Assembly (NCBI RefSeq): GCF_001591585.1
Contig: NZ_BCVE01000001.1
Location: forward strand, 310,001-374,000
DNA length: 64,000 bases
Direction of reading: 5' to 3'
Source of the DNA: Niallia circulans NBRC 13626
GTDB taxonomy: Bacteria > Bacillota > Bacilli > Bacillales > Cytobacillaceae
Under the pieces are notes generated by a model. It had not been told where the DNA came from. It saw only the letters and a list, made by a program, of their open reading frames with translations, and made no database searches. This document shows, in pieces, positions 9,481-18,355 of the stretch (its first letter is position 1; each line of letters starts with the position of its first letter). A program made the translations under genes and the position numbers.

Positions 9481-9514
9481 ACGAAACGTTATTGTAAAGA
9501 AAGAGGACAAGCAG

Positions 9515-10879
9515 ATGAAACAAACATATTCTATCAAACAAAAGCTATCTCAAATGATTATTATTTTATTTCCTGTACTGGTTACCCAGGTTGGTATTTT
9601 TGCATTAAGCTTTTTTGATACAACGATGTCTGGACATTATAGTCCGGTTGACTTAGCTGGAGTAGCAGTAGGCAGCTCCTTGTGGACGCCAATATATACA
9701 GGACTTAGTGGTATATTGCTTGCTTTACCTCCGATTGTCTCCCAATTAATAGGAAAAAACGAGCAAAAAGGGGTATCATTTTCTGTTATCCAAGCAGCAT
9801 ACTTATCTTTTAGTATGGCTATCGCCTTATTAATTATTGGTTATTTCTGTTTAGATTCGATTCTTGCAAATCTTGGCTTAGAACAGGATGTCTATAGAGT
9901 CGCATATCATTACTTAATCGCATTGAGTACCGGAATTATTCCTATTTTTCTATACTTTGTACTGCGTTCTTTTATTGATTCTCTTGGCCAGACGCAAATT
10001 ACCATGTTTATAACGCTAATCGCAATACCGATTAATATTCTCTTAAATTTTGCACTAATCAATGGCATTTGGATTTTCCCCGAATTAGGCGGAGTGGGAA
10101 CTGGGTATGCAACTAGTATTACTTATTGGGTAATGCTCTTTATTGCGGTTTATATCGTCCATAAAAAAAATCCTTTTGTAGCTTTTCAGTTATTTAGCCA
10201 ATTTCCGGCCGTATCATGGAATAAATGGAAAGAAATATTGACAATTGGCGTCCCGATTGGTTTTTCTGTATTCTTTGAAACAAGTATTTTTAGCGCAGTC
10301 ACGATTTTAATGAGCAATTATGATACCAATACAATTGCTGCCCACCAATCAGCTATTAATTTCGCTTCTCTTTTGTATATGGTTCCCCTCAGCATTTCTA
10401 CTGCTTTAACCATTCTTGTTGGTTATGAAGTTGGAGCTAGACGAACAAAAGATGCTAAAGCCTATAGTTGGTTAGGTGTTGGACTTGCTGTAATCATCGC
10501 ATTTATTAGCGGAATGATTCTTTTGACGTTTCGAACTAACATTGCTGGTATTTATACGAATGACTGGGAGGTTCTCCATTTAACAGCCCACTTTCTTATT
10601 TATGCGATATTCTTTCAACTATCTGATGCAATACAAGCACCAATTCAAGGAGCTTTACGAGGGTATAAAGATGTAAATGTTACCCTTATCATGAGTTTTC
10701 TATCATATTGGGTAATAGGTCTGCCTAGCGGATATCTTCTTGCCACTTACACTAACTTAGGACCCTTTGGCTATTGGATTGGACTCATTATCGGCCTTGC
10801 AACCGGTGCAATTTTCTTAACGAGCAGACTATTTAAAATTCAAAAACACAAATTTAGTGATAAACAATATGAAAATTAA
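9515..10879 (+). CDS. MATE-family multidrug efflux transporter
   Basis: A 454-residue protein with about 12 membrane segments. The N-terminal FPVLVTQVGIFALSFFDTTMSGHYSPVDLAGVAVGSSLW region (first 70 residues) and its pseudo-repeat FETSIFSAVTILMSNYDTNTIAAHQ (after residue 265) are MATE signatures. NorM-type members export cationic drugs with Na+ or H+; it resembles B. subtilis YojI. The start is ATG 9515 with AGAGGA; an in-frame extension to 9404 lies over the promoter and lacks a ribosome binding site. Monocistronic, with a clear terminator. Confidence 0.88.
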   Translation: MKQTYSIKQKLSQMIIILFPVLVTQVGIFALSFFDTTMSGHYSPVDLAGVAVGSSLWTPIYTGLSGILLALPPIVSQLIGKNEQKGVSFSVIQAAYLSFSMAIALLIIGYFCLDSILANLGLEQDVYRVAYHYLIALSTGIIPIFLYFVLRSFIDSLGQTQITMFITLIAIPINILLNFALINGIWIFPELGGVGTGYATSITYWVMLFIAVYIVHKKNPFVAFQLFSQFPAVSWNKWKEILTIGVPIGFSVFFETSIFSAVTILMSNYDTNTIAAHQSAINFASLLYMVPLSISTALTILVGYEVGARRTKDAKAYSWLGVGLAVIIAFISGMILLTFRTNIAGIYTNDWEVLHLTAHFLIYAIFFQLSDAIQAPIQGALRGYKDVNVTLIMSFLSYWVIGLPSGYLLATYTNLGPFGYWIGLIIGLATGAIFLTSRLFKIQKHKFSDKQYEN

Positions 10880-10883
10880 CACC

Positions 10884-10913
10884 GAACTGTGTCAATTAAC
10901 ACAGTTCTTTTTT
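10884..10913 (+). terminator. intrinsic terminator of MATE gene
   Basis: GAACTGTGT (10884-10892), 6-nt loop, ACACAGTTC (10899-10907), then TTTTTT. It starts 4 nt past the stop codon. Confidence 0.92.
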
Positions 10914-11031
10914 ATGAGATGAAAATGAATTCCTGCCCTAAATCTCCCTTTAGGCAAATACACACTTTTGGCATATGTGAATACAATAAAAAATAAGCAT
11001 ATATTTGTAAGTGAGAAAGGATGAATTTCCA

Positions 11032-11514
11032 ATGTTCCCGTGGAATTTATTCCCTTTTAATAAAGATGCCAAAAGTAGAATGGACCAAATGAATCCGCAA
11101 GATATCCAGAAGTATGTGCAAGAAATGATGGATAAACTTATGCCTGAATCTCTACAAAAAATGGAACCAGAGAAAATGTTTCAGAGCTTTTCAAAAGGAG
11201 CAAATTATCGTAACGATAATCTTAACCATGCCGAGAAATTTAATTATGTTGTTTTTGAAACACATCATCATGTCTATGTCAGAATTCCTATTCTTGATAG
11301 CAGCTGGTTAGAGCATATTAAGATTTTTTATACATCCAATCAACTTATTATACAGCATATCCCCTTATTTGAAGATAAACACACAATCACACTTCCAGCA
11401 ATTGTTCGAAAAAAAGGATCTGTCGCACTTTATAAAGATGATATTTTAGAAATAAGAATTCAAAAGAATATTGATATTCACTATTCAGAGATTGATGTTA
11501 CAGAAATGAATTAA
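11032..11514 (+). CDS. Hsp20/alpha-crystallin-like protein, possible spore coat/GerT-type
   Basis: A 160-residue protein. The N-terminal half is Met- and Pro-rich and helical (FPWNLFPFNK, EMMDKLMPESLQKM); the C-terminal 90 residues form an alpha-crystallin-like beta domain (YVVFETHHHVYVRIPI, TLPAIVRKKGSVALYKDDILEIRI). Divergent Hsp20-like proteins of this length occur in Bacillus spores (CotM, CotP and GerT of the B. cereus group). The start ATG 11032 has AAAGGA upstream; an in-frame GTG at 11011 overlaps that site. It is followed 18 nt later by a second Hsp20-like gene, probably in one operon. Spore role is inferred from family only. Confidence 0.65.
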   Translation: MFPWNLFPFNKDAKSRMDQMNPQDIQKYVQEMMDKLMPESLQKMEPEKMFQSFSKGANYRNDNLNHAEKFNYVVFETHHHVYVRIPILDSSWLEHIKIFYTSNQLIIQHIPLFEDKHTITLPAIVRKKGSVALYKDDILEIRIQKNIDIHYSEIDVTEMN

Positions 11515-11532
11515 TAGAAAGAGGAGATTTTT

Positions 11533-11964
11533 ATGAGTTTTGATAACTTAAAAAAAATCTATCAATTTTCAGAGAATAGTCATAAGGAAGACTACTGGAA
11601 AGATATGTTTGGATCAAATGAAAAAGCATGGTTCTCCCATCCATCTGCATCCATAAAAAATAGTGATGCGTTTCCTGCTTGCGATTTTTATCTATTCCAT
11701 TCTCGATATTATATTGACATAGAGTTACCAGGAATAGATATGAATCAGCTTTCGATACATTTAAATAACAATCTTTTATGTATTGAAGGTTATTACCAAA
11801 CCATTATTCCTGATTGTGCCTATCTTTTAAAAGAACGGCAAAACAAACATTTTATTAAAAATATAACAATACCCAATTATGTAAATCAAAAAGATATTGA
11901 CAAGAAATATGATAATGGAATATTACAGCTTTCTTTTCCCTATAAAGAAAAGGAGGGAAAGTAA
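11533..11964 (+). CDS. Hsp20-family protein, CotM-like
   Basis: A 143-residue protein with a recognisable alpha-crystallin domain (residues about 50-140): YYIDIELPGIDMNQLSIHL, LCIEGYY and the C-terminal signature KKYDNGILQLSFPYKE. Small heat-shock proteins bind unfolding clients; in Bacillus several serve as coat proteins. GAGGAG lies 7 nt before ATG. Second gene of a two-gene unit. The stop codon lies in the loop of the hairpin 11952-11973 (GGAGGGAA/TTCCCTCC), which lacks a T-run. Confidence 0.78.
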   Translation: MSFDNLKKIYQFSENSHKEDYWKDMFGSNEKAWFSHPSASIKNSDAFPACDFYLFHSRYYIDIELPGIDMNQLSIHLNNNLLCIEGYYQTIIPDCAYLLKERQNKHFIKNITIPNYVNQKDIDKKYDNGILQLSFPYKEKEGK

Positions 11965-12007
11965 CTTCCCTCCGACTAATTATCCTCTTTAAATTTACCG
12001 ATAATAA

Positions 12008-12511
12008 TTATAGAAATAATTTATCATAGCAATAAAACGGTTTGTCTTTTCCATCAAAAAATGTCGAACCAACCTTATTATATCCATTCTTCACAAATAA
12101 GTTTTGGGCCTTATCATTTAATGAATATGTATCCGTTTTTAAGTAAAAAATATCTTGTTCAATCGCATACACTTCAGCAAATGCTAGTAAGTTACTTGCA
12201 ATGCCGCCTCCACGAATATCAGGATCAACAACTAAACGGTGTAAAACCATATATTCCTTATTATCATAACTCCAATCAATTTTCTCATAATTTTTATCGC
12301 CAATTCGATCTATTGTAATAGAACCAACGACTTTATCATCCATAATAGCTACAAATAGATTATTGTTTTCCATATCAGCCAGGAAGCTGGCTTCGTTTGG
12401 ATATTTATGAGACCATTGATCATTACCTTCTTCTTGCATAATGACCAAAGCCTTTTTTACAATCTCCATAATAACTGGTAAATCATCTATATGTCCTTGT
12501 CTAATTTCCAC
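12008..12511 (-). CDS. GNAT-family N-acetyltransferase
   Basis: A 167-residue GNAT: start motif MEIRQGHIDDLPVIMEIVKKA, then MVLHRLVVDPDIRGGGIASNLLAF with the acetyl-CoA loop at about residues 97-103, then LKTDTYSLNDKAQNLFVKNGYNKVG. Acceptor unknown; this subgroup is often annotated only as acetyltransferase. Start is GTG with GGAG 9 nt upstream. A perfect 9-bp dyad at 12612-12638, about 100 nt upstream, may mark a control site. Confidence 0.82.
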   Translation of the reverse strand: MEIRQGHIDDLPVIMEIVKKALVIMQEEGNDQWSHKYPNEASFLADMENNNLFVAIMDDKVVGSITIDRIGDKNYEKIDWSYDNKEYMVLHRLVVDPDIRGGGIASNLLAFAEVYAIEQDIFYLKTDTYSLNDKAQNLFVKNGYNKVGSTFFDGKDKPFYCYDKLFL

Positions 12512-12611
12512 AAATAATTTCTCCTATACAATAATTTATTACCTGATGTCCTATTCTTTATTTTGCTTTATATAAAAGTAGATATTCAGGAAAAATCATT
12601 ATATAAATTTC

Positions 12612-12638
12612 TAATCAAAAATACCACTATTTTGATTA
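12612..12638. promoter_or_regulatory. 9-bp dyad between CAP and GNAT genes
   Basis: TAATCAAAA (12612-12620) and TTTTGATTA (12630-12638) around a 9-nt centre. It could be an operator for the GNAT gene downstream on the minus strand, or a second weak terminator after the CAP gene. Confidence 0.4.
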
Positions 12639-12691
12639 ATTATAGCGTTTATTCTAGAATTTCCATTTTTCAGATAAAAATATATCCGGAC

Positions 12692-12738
12692 ACAAAAAAA
12701 ATACAGCCTCATCATCAATAGATTGAAGCTGTATTTTT
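12692..12738 (-). terminator. intrinsic terminator of CAP-protein gene
   Basis: On the minus strand AAAATACAGC, 20-nt loop, GCTGTATTTT, then TTTT and GTGTCC. It starts about 22 nt past the stop codon at 12760. Confidence 0.9.
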
Positions 12739-12759
12739 AAAGTTGCGGAAATTTATACT

Positions 12760-13641
12760 TTATTTACCAATAAATTGCTGCGTCCAATAATTACCATTTT
12801 CTACATAACCAACACCAATATGGGTAAATTTATTGCTTAAAATATTCGCACGATGACCTTCACTATTCATCCATGCATTTACTACTTCTTCTGGCGTTCT
12901 TTGACCTTTGGCAATATTTTCTCCGGCTGCTTTATACGTTACACCAAATTGTTTCATCATATCAAATGGGCTTCCGTATGTTGGGCTTGTGTGATCAAAA
13001 TAATTATTTGCACTCATATCTTGTGACTTTGCTTTTGCAACTTTACTTAATTCATTATCTAGAGTAAGTGCTGGCAATCCATTCTTCGCTCTTTCTTTAT
13101 TCGTTAAATCTACTACTTGCTTTTCAAATGCGCTCACGGAAGAACTTGCATTAGCTGAATTGCTTTTTGTAGATTCAGGGGTAGTATTTTGTTGTGTTGT
13201 ATTAGATTTTGAATTTGGTTGCTGCTGTACATTACTAGTTTCTTTTGGTTTCGCTGTTTCTTTTTGTACTTCTTTTGGTTTCGCTGTTTCTTTTTGTACT
13301 TCTTTCGGTTTGATTGTTTCTTTCTGTACTTCTTTTGGTTTGACTGTTTCTTTTTGTACTTCTTTTGATGTTTCCTTCTGTTTAGTAACAGGATAAAAAG
13401 CCTGTTGGTTATCCATAGATCCTATTAACTCGTTCAAAACTTTATCTATATCTATATGATAATTAGAAGATATATTATGGAAAATTTTATTTAACTGTTC
13501 TTCTGAAAGATTGTGTGCTTGATAGATTGTTTTAGCTTCTTGTGGTTGAATCGTTGAAGCCTCCGCTTTATTTGCTAGTGGAGTTGCCATCAATAATGTT
13601 GAAGCAGCTGCCACTGAAAAAATTAAATTCTTCTTTTTCAT
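12760..13641 (-). CDS. secreted CAP/SCP-domain protein (YkwD-like)
   Basis: A 293-residue exported protein with a typical signal peptide (MKKKNLIFSVAAASTLLMA, cleavage near AEA at 26-28). Residues 29-90 form a short helical region of unknown function. A charged linker carries three full copies of the decapeptide KPKEVQKETx (about 101-130) plus partial copies, followed by a Ser/Asn/Gln-rich stretch. The C-terminal CAP domain (about 170-293) has LTNKERAKNGL, YFDHTSPTYGSPFDMM, AGENIA and NAWMNSEGHRANIL. B. subtilis YkwD and its relatives are secreted CAP proteins of unclear substrate. GGAGGAAATAAACA precedes ATG. Repeats may vary in number between strains. Confidence 0.9.
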   Translation of the reverse strand: MKKKNLIFSVAAASTLLMATPLANKAEASTIQPQEAKTIYQAHNLSEEQLNKIFHNISSNYHIDIDKVLNELIGSMDNQQAFYPVTKQKETSKEVQKETVKPKEVQKETIKPKEVQKETAKPKEVQKETAKPKETSNVQQQPNSKSNTTQQNTTPESTKSNSANASSSVSAFEKQVVDLTNKERAKNGLPALTLDNELSKVAKAKSQDMSANNYFDHTSPTYGSPFDMMKQFGVTYKAAGENIAKGQRTPEEVVNAWMNSEGHRANILSNKFTHIGVGYVENGNYWTQQFIGK

Positions 13642-13923
13642 TGTTTATTTCCTCCTTGGTTATCCAAATCGAAATAGTCGTAGATTTTGTTGTTTCGACT
13701 TACAACAACATCATACCATACGTTTTTTTGTCATATTTCTGGATATTAAAACCAATAGAAAGAAATTGGAATCATTTCACATGGGTAAAAAAGGGATATA
13801 TAATAGGTTAATAGCTATATCAACTAATTTATCTCCCTTCTTTTCTACAAAATATGAATGGTTATAAAATCCTTTTTTTATATTTTATAGTAACTGAACT
13901 ATATTTTAGATCAAAAAACATCC
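13642..13923. other. intergenic, divergent upstream region
   Basis: Between the divergent CAP gene and the zinc-ribbon gene. Presumably holds the CAP promoter; no ORF or structured RNA recognised. Confidence 0.4.
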
Positions 13924-13952
13924 TTGACAAACTTTTTTGGACTAACTTTAAA
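13924..13952 (+). promoter_or_regulatory. SigA-type promoter
   Basis: TTGACA (13924-13929), 17-nt spacer, TTTAAA (13947-13952). Perfect -35 and spacing with a weak -10; it reads toward the zinc-ribbon gene at 14098. Confidence 0.55.
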
Positions 13953-14097
13953 TAACATTAAAGACAAACAGTTTACAAAAATTTAGGGTTTATTACAAGC
14001 TTTTAGTGTTTATTCTTATTCCTTAGAATGCATAAAAAACGGTAAATTTGGAAACCTAATATGGATTAAAATACCTTATAAAGAATGGAGTATTGAT

Positions 14098-14343
14098 ATG
14101 AACAAACCGTATTGCTGCCCCAATTGCAAAACAAATCGCAGTCGCTTTAATATTATTCAGCAAGTTCCTCAATCCGTTAAGCTAGATCCGCAAACAGGCA
14201 ATGTTATAGAGGAATATTCATCTGAGAATTTATCTCCTTTTCATATGGGATATACTGGTCCAGATTATCGAATTCAATGCGCTGCTTGTGGTTTGGTTGA
14301 AGATGAAAAAACCTTTATTAAGTTTGGAGAAATGAAAGGATAA
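14098..14343 (+). CDS. small zinc-ribbon protein of unknown function
   Basis: An 81-residue protein with CPNC near residue 8-11 and CAAC near 60-63, a two-CxxC zinc-ribbon arrangement separated by about 50 residues. It has no membrane segment. TGGAG lies 7 nt before ATG, and a TTGACA-type promoter lies about 145 nt upstream. Family not recognised. It is followed by the repeat element at 14378-14763. Confidence 0.7.
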   Translation: MNKPYCCPNCKTNRSRFNIIQQVPQSVKLDPQTGNVIEEYSSENLSPFHMGYTGPDYRIQCAACGLVEDEKTFIKFGEMKG

Positions 14344-14377
14344 TAAACGGATTTAAGCATAATGGTAAAAAATGTGG

Positions 14378-14763
14378 GTGGGACTTAACAAAATATATAA
14401 TGGTTAAAGACGAACAATCTCTAATTTAGTGGTCAAACCAACTCGTCCCATTACGTTACAGACATTCCATTTCACACCGTTTTTAAAGATTATTTCTTTC
14501 CAGCATTTATTTCAAAAGAAACTAAATGGAGCAGCCATGATACACGTAGACTCCTATGGGAGCTGCGAGAAAGTTCAAGACCACACAGGAAAGAGGAGGC
14601 TTGGCGCTCGCCCCATGGAAGCGAAGTGTATTCAGGCTGCGGGTGATTACCACAAACCTTCTTTCTTAAAATAAATAAAAAAAACAAACAATTATACGAA
14701 TTTTTTTAGTGTGTACGTATAATTGTTTGGAGTTAGAATTTGGTTGAATTACTTATGTCCCAC
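14378..14763 (-). repeat. degenerate dispersed repeat with terminal inverted GTGGGAC
   Basis: GTGGGAC at 14378-14384 is inverted at 14757-14763. Read on the minus strand it starts GAGAGTGGGACATAAGTA, followed by a perfect 14-bp hairpin (arms 14685-14698 and 14716-14729, sequence CAAACAATTATACG). The middle (about 14545-14645: ACTCCTATGGGA, AGAGGAGGCTTGGCG, GGAAGCGAAGTGTATTC) resembles a degenerate intergenic repeat that I recall from many Bacillaceae genomes. The head and hairpin match the elements at 30564-30634 and 33952-34170. ORFs inside it have no ribosome binding sites. Confidence 0.7.
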
Positions 14764-14782
14764 TCTCTATCTTTTACCTGAA

Positions 14783-15610
14783 CTATTCAAACGGATGTTC
14801 CTTCACTTTTACCTTCCATCCTTCTAATGGTGAAGTCCGAACTAATACTAGATCTTTTTTTATATTTCTTGTTCTGGCATTTTTCATATATACATTACAT
14901 TCAATGGTAAGAGTAACTTGCAGCGCCTGCCCATAAACTTCAGGATTAACCTCATTTAAACGATTTATTTTGATATTCTCTATCATAGCTAGTTCTGAAG
15001 ACCAATCTTGCTTCGTTGTAATGTATGATAAAATGGTTGCATCTTTTTCTTTTATCCCTGCGATAAAGGCTTTGACTACATCATTGGGATTCATTTGTTC
15101 TAAGTACTGTCTTAATTGACCTGCTGCTTTATAGATCATTAATTTATGAGAAAAATCCATCTTATCTGTTTTATGTGTTGTGCTCCCTAAAAAATGCACA
15201 CAAAAATGTCCAGGAAAGTTATTTGCTAAGGCACCTGCTCCATGAGGCATGCCATGCATGGAAGCTGCGAACCATTGATCATTTACCATAATGAGAATCG
15301 CTCTTCTTCTCCAACTCCATTTCCCTTCATAAATACCTTTCATTATCTTTGTATCTTTTACAGTTAATGGCTGTACATCTGCATGTTGGCTGCCCGCTCT
15401 CCGTTGTACCTTAAACTGCTTACCTGTTTCAATATCTAAAATAGTAAATTTGCTATATTTTGGAATAATCTCATTAATGGCATTCCATGATAATAATTGA
15501 ATATCAAAACTAATCGGGGAAGAAATATTTTCTTCGGCTCCCATCACTAAAGGTGCCGGAGTTATAAGAATACAAAAAAGAAAAAGTAATAGGAATTTTT
15601 TCTTGTTCAC
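14783..15610 (-). CDS. secreted protein with HFCVHF motif, function unknown
   Basis: A 275-residue protein with a signal peptide (MNKKKFLLLFLFCILITPAPLVMGA). Residues about 40-165 form a domain with YSKFTILDIETGKQFKVQRRAG, WSWRRRAILIMVNDQWFAASMHGMPHGAGAL and NNFPGHFCVHFLGSTTH. The clustered His/Cys (HGMPHG and GHFCVHF) recalls the catalytic His-Cys surroundings of L,D-transpeptidase-like domains, but the canonical SHGC is absent. The C-terminal 100 residues resemble an NTF2/DUF4878-like domain (DVVKAFIAGIKEKDATILSYI). GTG start with AGGTGG. I do not recognise a named family. Confidence 0.7.
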   Translation of the reverse strand: MNKKKFLLLFLFCILITPAPLVMGAEENISSPISFDIQLLSWNAINEIIPKYSKFTILDIETGKQFKVQRRAGSQHADVQPLTVKDTKIMKGIYEGKWSWRRRAILIMVNDQWFAASMHGMPHGAGALANNFPGHFCVHFLGSTTHKTDKMDFSHKLMIYKAAGQLRQYLEQMNPNDVVKAFIAGIKEKDATILSYITTKQDWSSELAMIENIKINRLNEVNPEVYGQALQVTLTIECNVYMKNARTRNIKKDLVLVRTSPLEGWKVKVKEHPFE

Positions 15611-15705
15611 AATAAACCACCTTCAATATGATTTCCTATTGAAAGTTTGCCCTATTTTCTTCTCCGTACTCTGATTTATCTTCAATTGTTAAAATATCAT
15701 GCTAT

Positions 15706-16611
15706 TTATAATTGATCCAACGCTGCCCCTATCTTCTTCCAATCGACATTTTCTCCAATAAACACCATATTCAGTGGCATTTTCATGTCTTCTCTCATAA
15801 ATAAAGGCATGCCGTATGAATATTGAAATAAGTCTGGATGTTTTGCTTGGTGAAATTGAACATATCCTTTTATGCGATAGATCGTATCAGGCAGCTCTCT
15901 TAAGAAATCTTCAAATTGGTCTGCTCCAATGCTCTTTTGGAATGTATAAACAAATGTACTTAAATGCAAAGAATGGATGGATGTTTTTTCGATATCCTTA
16001 TAGTAATGGCTCTCCATTTGGAGTAATTTTTCAAAAGGGAATTTGGAATAAGTAGTCAGCAAACTAAAAGCATGTGGATTAATCGATTGAAGCTCAAAGC
16101 TAATTTTTGCTTTTTCAGCTTCTGTTAACTCGTCTTCTTTATTAATAATTAATATACTTGCATGCCTTGCTTGCTCTAGAATAAGTTGTTGAATTGGTGC
16201 GTTTAAAGCTGATCGCTCAAGCCACTGTCTTCCATCTATAACTGTTATGATTCCTTTGAATCGTAGACGATTGGCAAAAAGAGGAGAAAGAATCCCATCT
16301 ATCGTTTCAACAGGATGAGCAGCTCCAGTTGTTTCAAAATAAATAACATCTGGTTTTTCTTCCACTAATAATGTTTGTATTTGTGCTTCCACTTCATCTT
16401 GGATCGTGCAGCATACACACCCACCAAGTAACTCTTTTAATGGAATATCATCATCTATTTCGTTAGAGTCAATGGAAATCCTGCCTAATTCATTCATTAA
16501 GACAGCCACTTTTCTGCCAAGCTCTTTCTCTTTTTTTAATATTTCTTTTAATAATGTTGTTTTTCCACTACCTAAAAATCCGGAGAGGACGTATATATCT
16601 GTCTGTTTCAT
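15706..16611 (-). CDS. CobW/COG0523 P-loop metallochaperone GTPase
   Basis: A 301-residue G3E-family GTPase: Walker A GFLGSGKT (residues 11-18), the metal-binding motif GGCVCC (about 64-69), FETTGAAHP and the base-specificity motif NKED. COG0523 proteins deliver or sense Zn, Co or other metals using GTP; this one is short, like the YjiA type, and the C-terminal CobW_C domain is compact. No His-rich linker is present. ATG 16611 with AGGAAG is preferred over an upstream in-frame start at 16707 that overlaps the ctpA terminator. Metal specificity cannot be stated. Confidence 0.87.
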   Translation of the reverse strand: MKQTDIYVLSGFLGSGKTTLLKEILKKEKELGRKVAVLMNELGRISIDSNEIDDDIPLKELLGGCVCCTIQDEVEAQIQTLLVEEKPDVIYFETTGAAHPVETIDGILSPLFANRLRFKGIITVIDGRQWLERSALNAPIQQLILEQARHASILIINKEDELTEAEKAKISFELQSINPHAFSLLTTYSKFPFEKLLQMESHYYKDIEKTSIHSLHLSTFVYTFQKSIGADQFEDFLRELPDTIYRIKGYVQFHQAKHPDLFQYSYGMPLFMREDMKMPLNMVFIGENVDWKKIGAALDQL

Positions 16612-16687
16612 CTTATATCTTCCTTTATTTATAATAATTTTTGAAAAAAGAGCATGCTTACTTTTTGAAAACAGCCTAAGAAAAAGA

Positions 16688-16709
16688 GGATGACAATTGT
16701 CTGTCACCC
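16688..16709 (-). terminator. terminator after ctpA
   Basis: On the minus strand GGGTGACA, 6-nt loop, TGTCATCC, then TCTTTTTCTT. It lies 16 nt past the ctpA stop. Confidence 0.8.
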
Positions 16710-16724
16710 TTTACCATGAAGATC

Positions 16725-18221
16725 TTATTTTTTCATTTCATCTTTTAATACTTCTATCGCTTTTTTCATTTGTGTATCTGATTTTTGAAGTTTTTCCCGG
16801 AGTTTATTCATTAATTCTGTTGTTGTTTCTCCGGTAATAATTCCATCTTCTTTTAATTTTTCTTTCTTTTGAAATTCTTTTGCAGCATTTTCCATACTAT
16901 CATCAAAATAGCCATTTGTATTGTCTACATCATATCCTAATGCTTTTAGCATTTCTTGCGCCGTTTTAACTTCTTCTGAATTGCTGCCTTTTTTCAATTT
17001 ACTTTCTGGATTAATCATTGTTAAGCTTGCATAACTTGGAAGTTCTACTTTATAGGATGGTTCAATCCCTTTTTCATGAATCCAGCTACCATTTGGTGTC
17101 AACCACTTATCTACCGTAAATTTAATATTACTTCCATCTGTGAAACTTTTTGCTTGTTGAACGGTTCCTTTACCAAACGACTTAACGCCAACAAGTGGAA
17201 CATTGGCAGATTGATTAACCGCACCAGCTAATATTTCTGAGGCACTTGCACTTCCACCATCGATTAACACAACAAGTGGAATGTCCATATTACTGCTATT
17301 TTGCGAAGTAACTTTTTCTACAGTTCCATTTTTATGTTCGATTTGATAAATAATTTCCCCATCTGGGACAAATAAACCAGCAATTTTCTTTACTTCTTCT
17401 AATAAACCGCCTGGATTATGACGTAAATCAAGGACAATACCTTTCATACCATCCTCTTGATATTTATTTAAGATATCGACTAATTCCGTTGCTGTATGCT
17501 CCGAGAAGCTTGTTATTTGGATTTTAGCAATTTTATCTTTACCCATTTCTCCATAAACAGTCTCAATCGGAATCGTATCTCTTGTAATCGTTATTTTTAA
17601 CGGTTCACTTACACCAGACCGTTCTATTTCTAATTCTACATTTGTCCCTTTTTCACCACGAATTAAAAGAACAGCTTCTGAAGAACTCATTCCTTGTAAT
17701 GACTCACCATCTACTGTAAGAATTTTATCGTTCGGTTTAATTCCTGCCTTTTCAGCTGGTGATCCTTTTATTGGCGATACTACTACAATGCTATCATTTA
17801 ATTGCTGAATTTCTGCTCCTATGCCTTCAAAAGAGGAAGAAATACTTTGTTGGAAGTTTGCAGCCTCTTCTTCATTCATATAATCAGAATATGGATCATC
17901 AAGTGCTGTAAACATCCCGTCAATAGCACCATTCACTAAATCTACTGAATTTAAATCCTTGTAATAGTTATCCATTAATGTATCATACGCTGTATACAGT
18001 TTATTGAATTCTTCCCTCTGATTATTTACCGTAACAGCAGGCTCATCACCAAAAGAAAAAGCAATCGTTGTAATCCCAGCAGCGGCAATGACTACTACAA
18101 ATAAAAGCATGACAAAATAAAACTTCTTAATTTTTATATATCCTTGTTCGCTTTCTTGCTCTATTTCTTTTTCTGTATTATTGTTACTGTTATCCAAATA
18201 CTTCACCACTTTCGTTTCCAA
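16725..18221 (-). CDS. ctpA: C-terminal processing protease CtpA (S41 family)
   Basis: A 498-residue membrane-anchored serine protease: cytosolic N-terminus, membrane helix (about 32-54), PDZ domain (about 125-205; GIGAEIQQ, GIKPNDKIL), S41 catalytic core with Ser in DGGSASASEIL (about 315) and Lys in KSFGKGTVQ (about 342), then a C-terminal peptidoglycan-binding domain (about 405-475). The B. subtilis relatives are CtpA and CtpB; the order ctpA-yodJ-deoD identifies it as CtpA. The start is uncertain: TTG 18221 has no good ribosome binding site and a GTG pair near 18206-18211 could be used. Confidence 0.88.
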   Translation of the reverse strand: METKVVKYLDNSNNNTEKEIEQESEQGYIKIKKFYFVMLLFVVVIAAAGITTIAFSFGDEPAVTVNNQREEFNKLYTAYDTLMDNYYKDLNSVDLVNGAIDGMFTALDDPYSDYMNEEEAANFQQSISSSFEGIGAEIQQLNDSIVVVSPIKGSPAEKAGIKPNDKILTVDGESLQGMSSSEAVLLIRGEKGTNVELEIERSGVSEPLKITITRDTIPIETVYGEMGKDKIAKIQITSFSEHTATELVDILNKYQEDGMKGIVLDLRHNPGGLLEEVKKIAGLFVPDGEIIYQIEHKNGTVEKVTSQNSSNMDIPLVVLIDGGSASASEILAGAVNQSANVPLVGVKSFGKGTVQQAKSFTDGSNIKFTVDKWLTPNGSWIHEKGIEPSYKVELPSYASLTMINPESKLKKGSNSEEVKTAQEMLKALGYDVDNTNGYFDDSMENAAKEFQKKEKLKEDGIITGETTTELMNKLREKLQKSDTQMKKAIEVLKDEMKK

Positions 18222-18355
18222 GAGAGTTTTACACTATGTATGCAAATAGAATACCACGTTTATTTTTACTTAATCAAATATAAGGAAATTCTTCTATTAA
18301 TAGGGAACAGAAAAGGAATGATTGATGTGGTATTCCTCCTTTTCTGCGCCCTAGC

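Noticed and set aside
9404-9514. 37-residue N-terminal extension of the MATE protein
   Set aside because: It covers the extended -10 promoter and lacks a ribosome binding site.
13230-13390. Short regularly spaced direct repeats, CRISPR-like at first sight
   Set aside because: They are in-frame 30-bp repeats coding for a KPKEVQKETx linker, without unique spacers or cas genes.
14429-14687. Overlapping ORFs of 81 and 65 codons on both strands
   Set aside because: They lie in the degenerate repeat element, have no ribosome binding sites, and the composition is that of the repeat.
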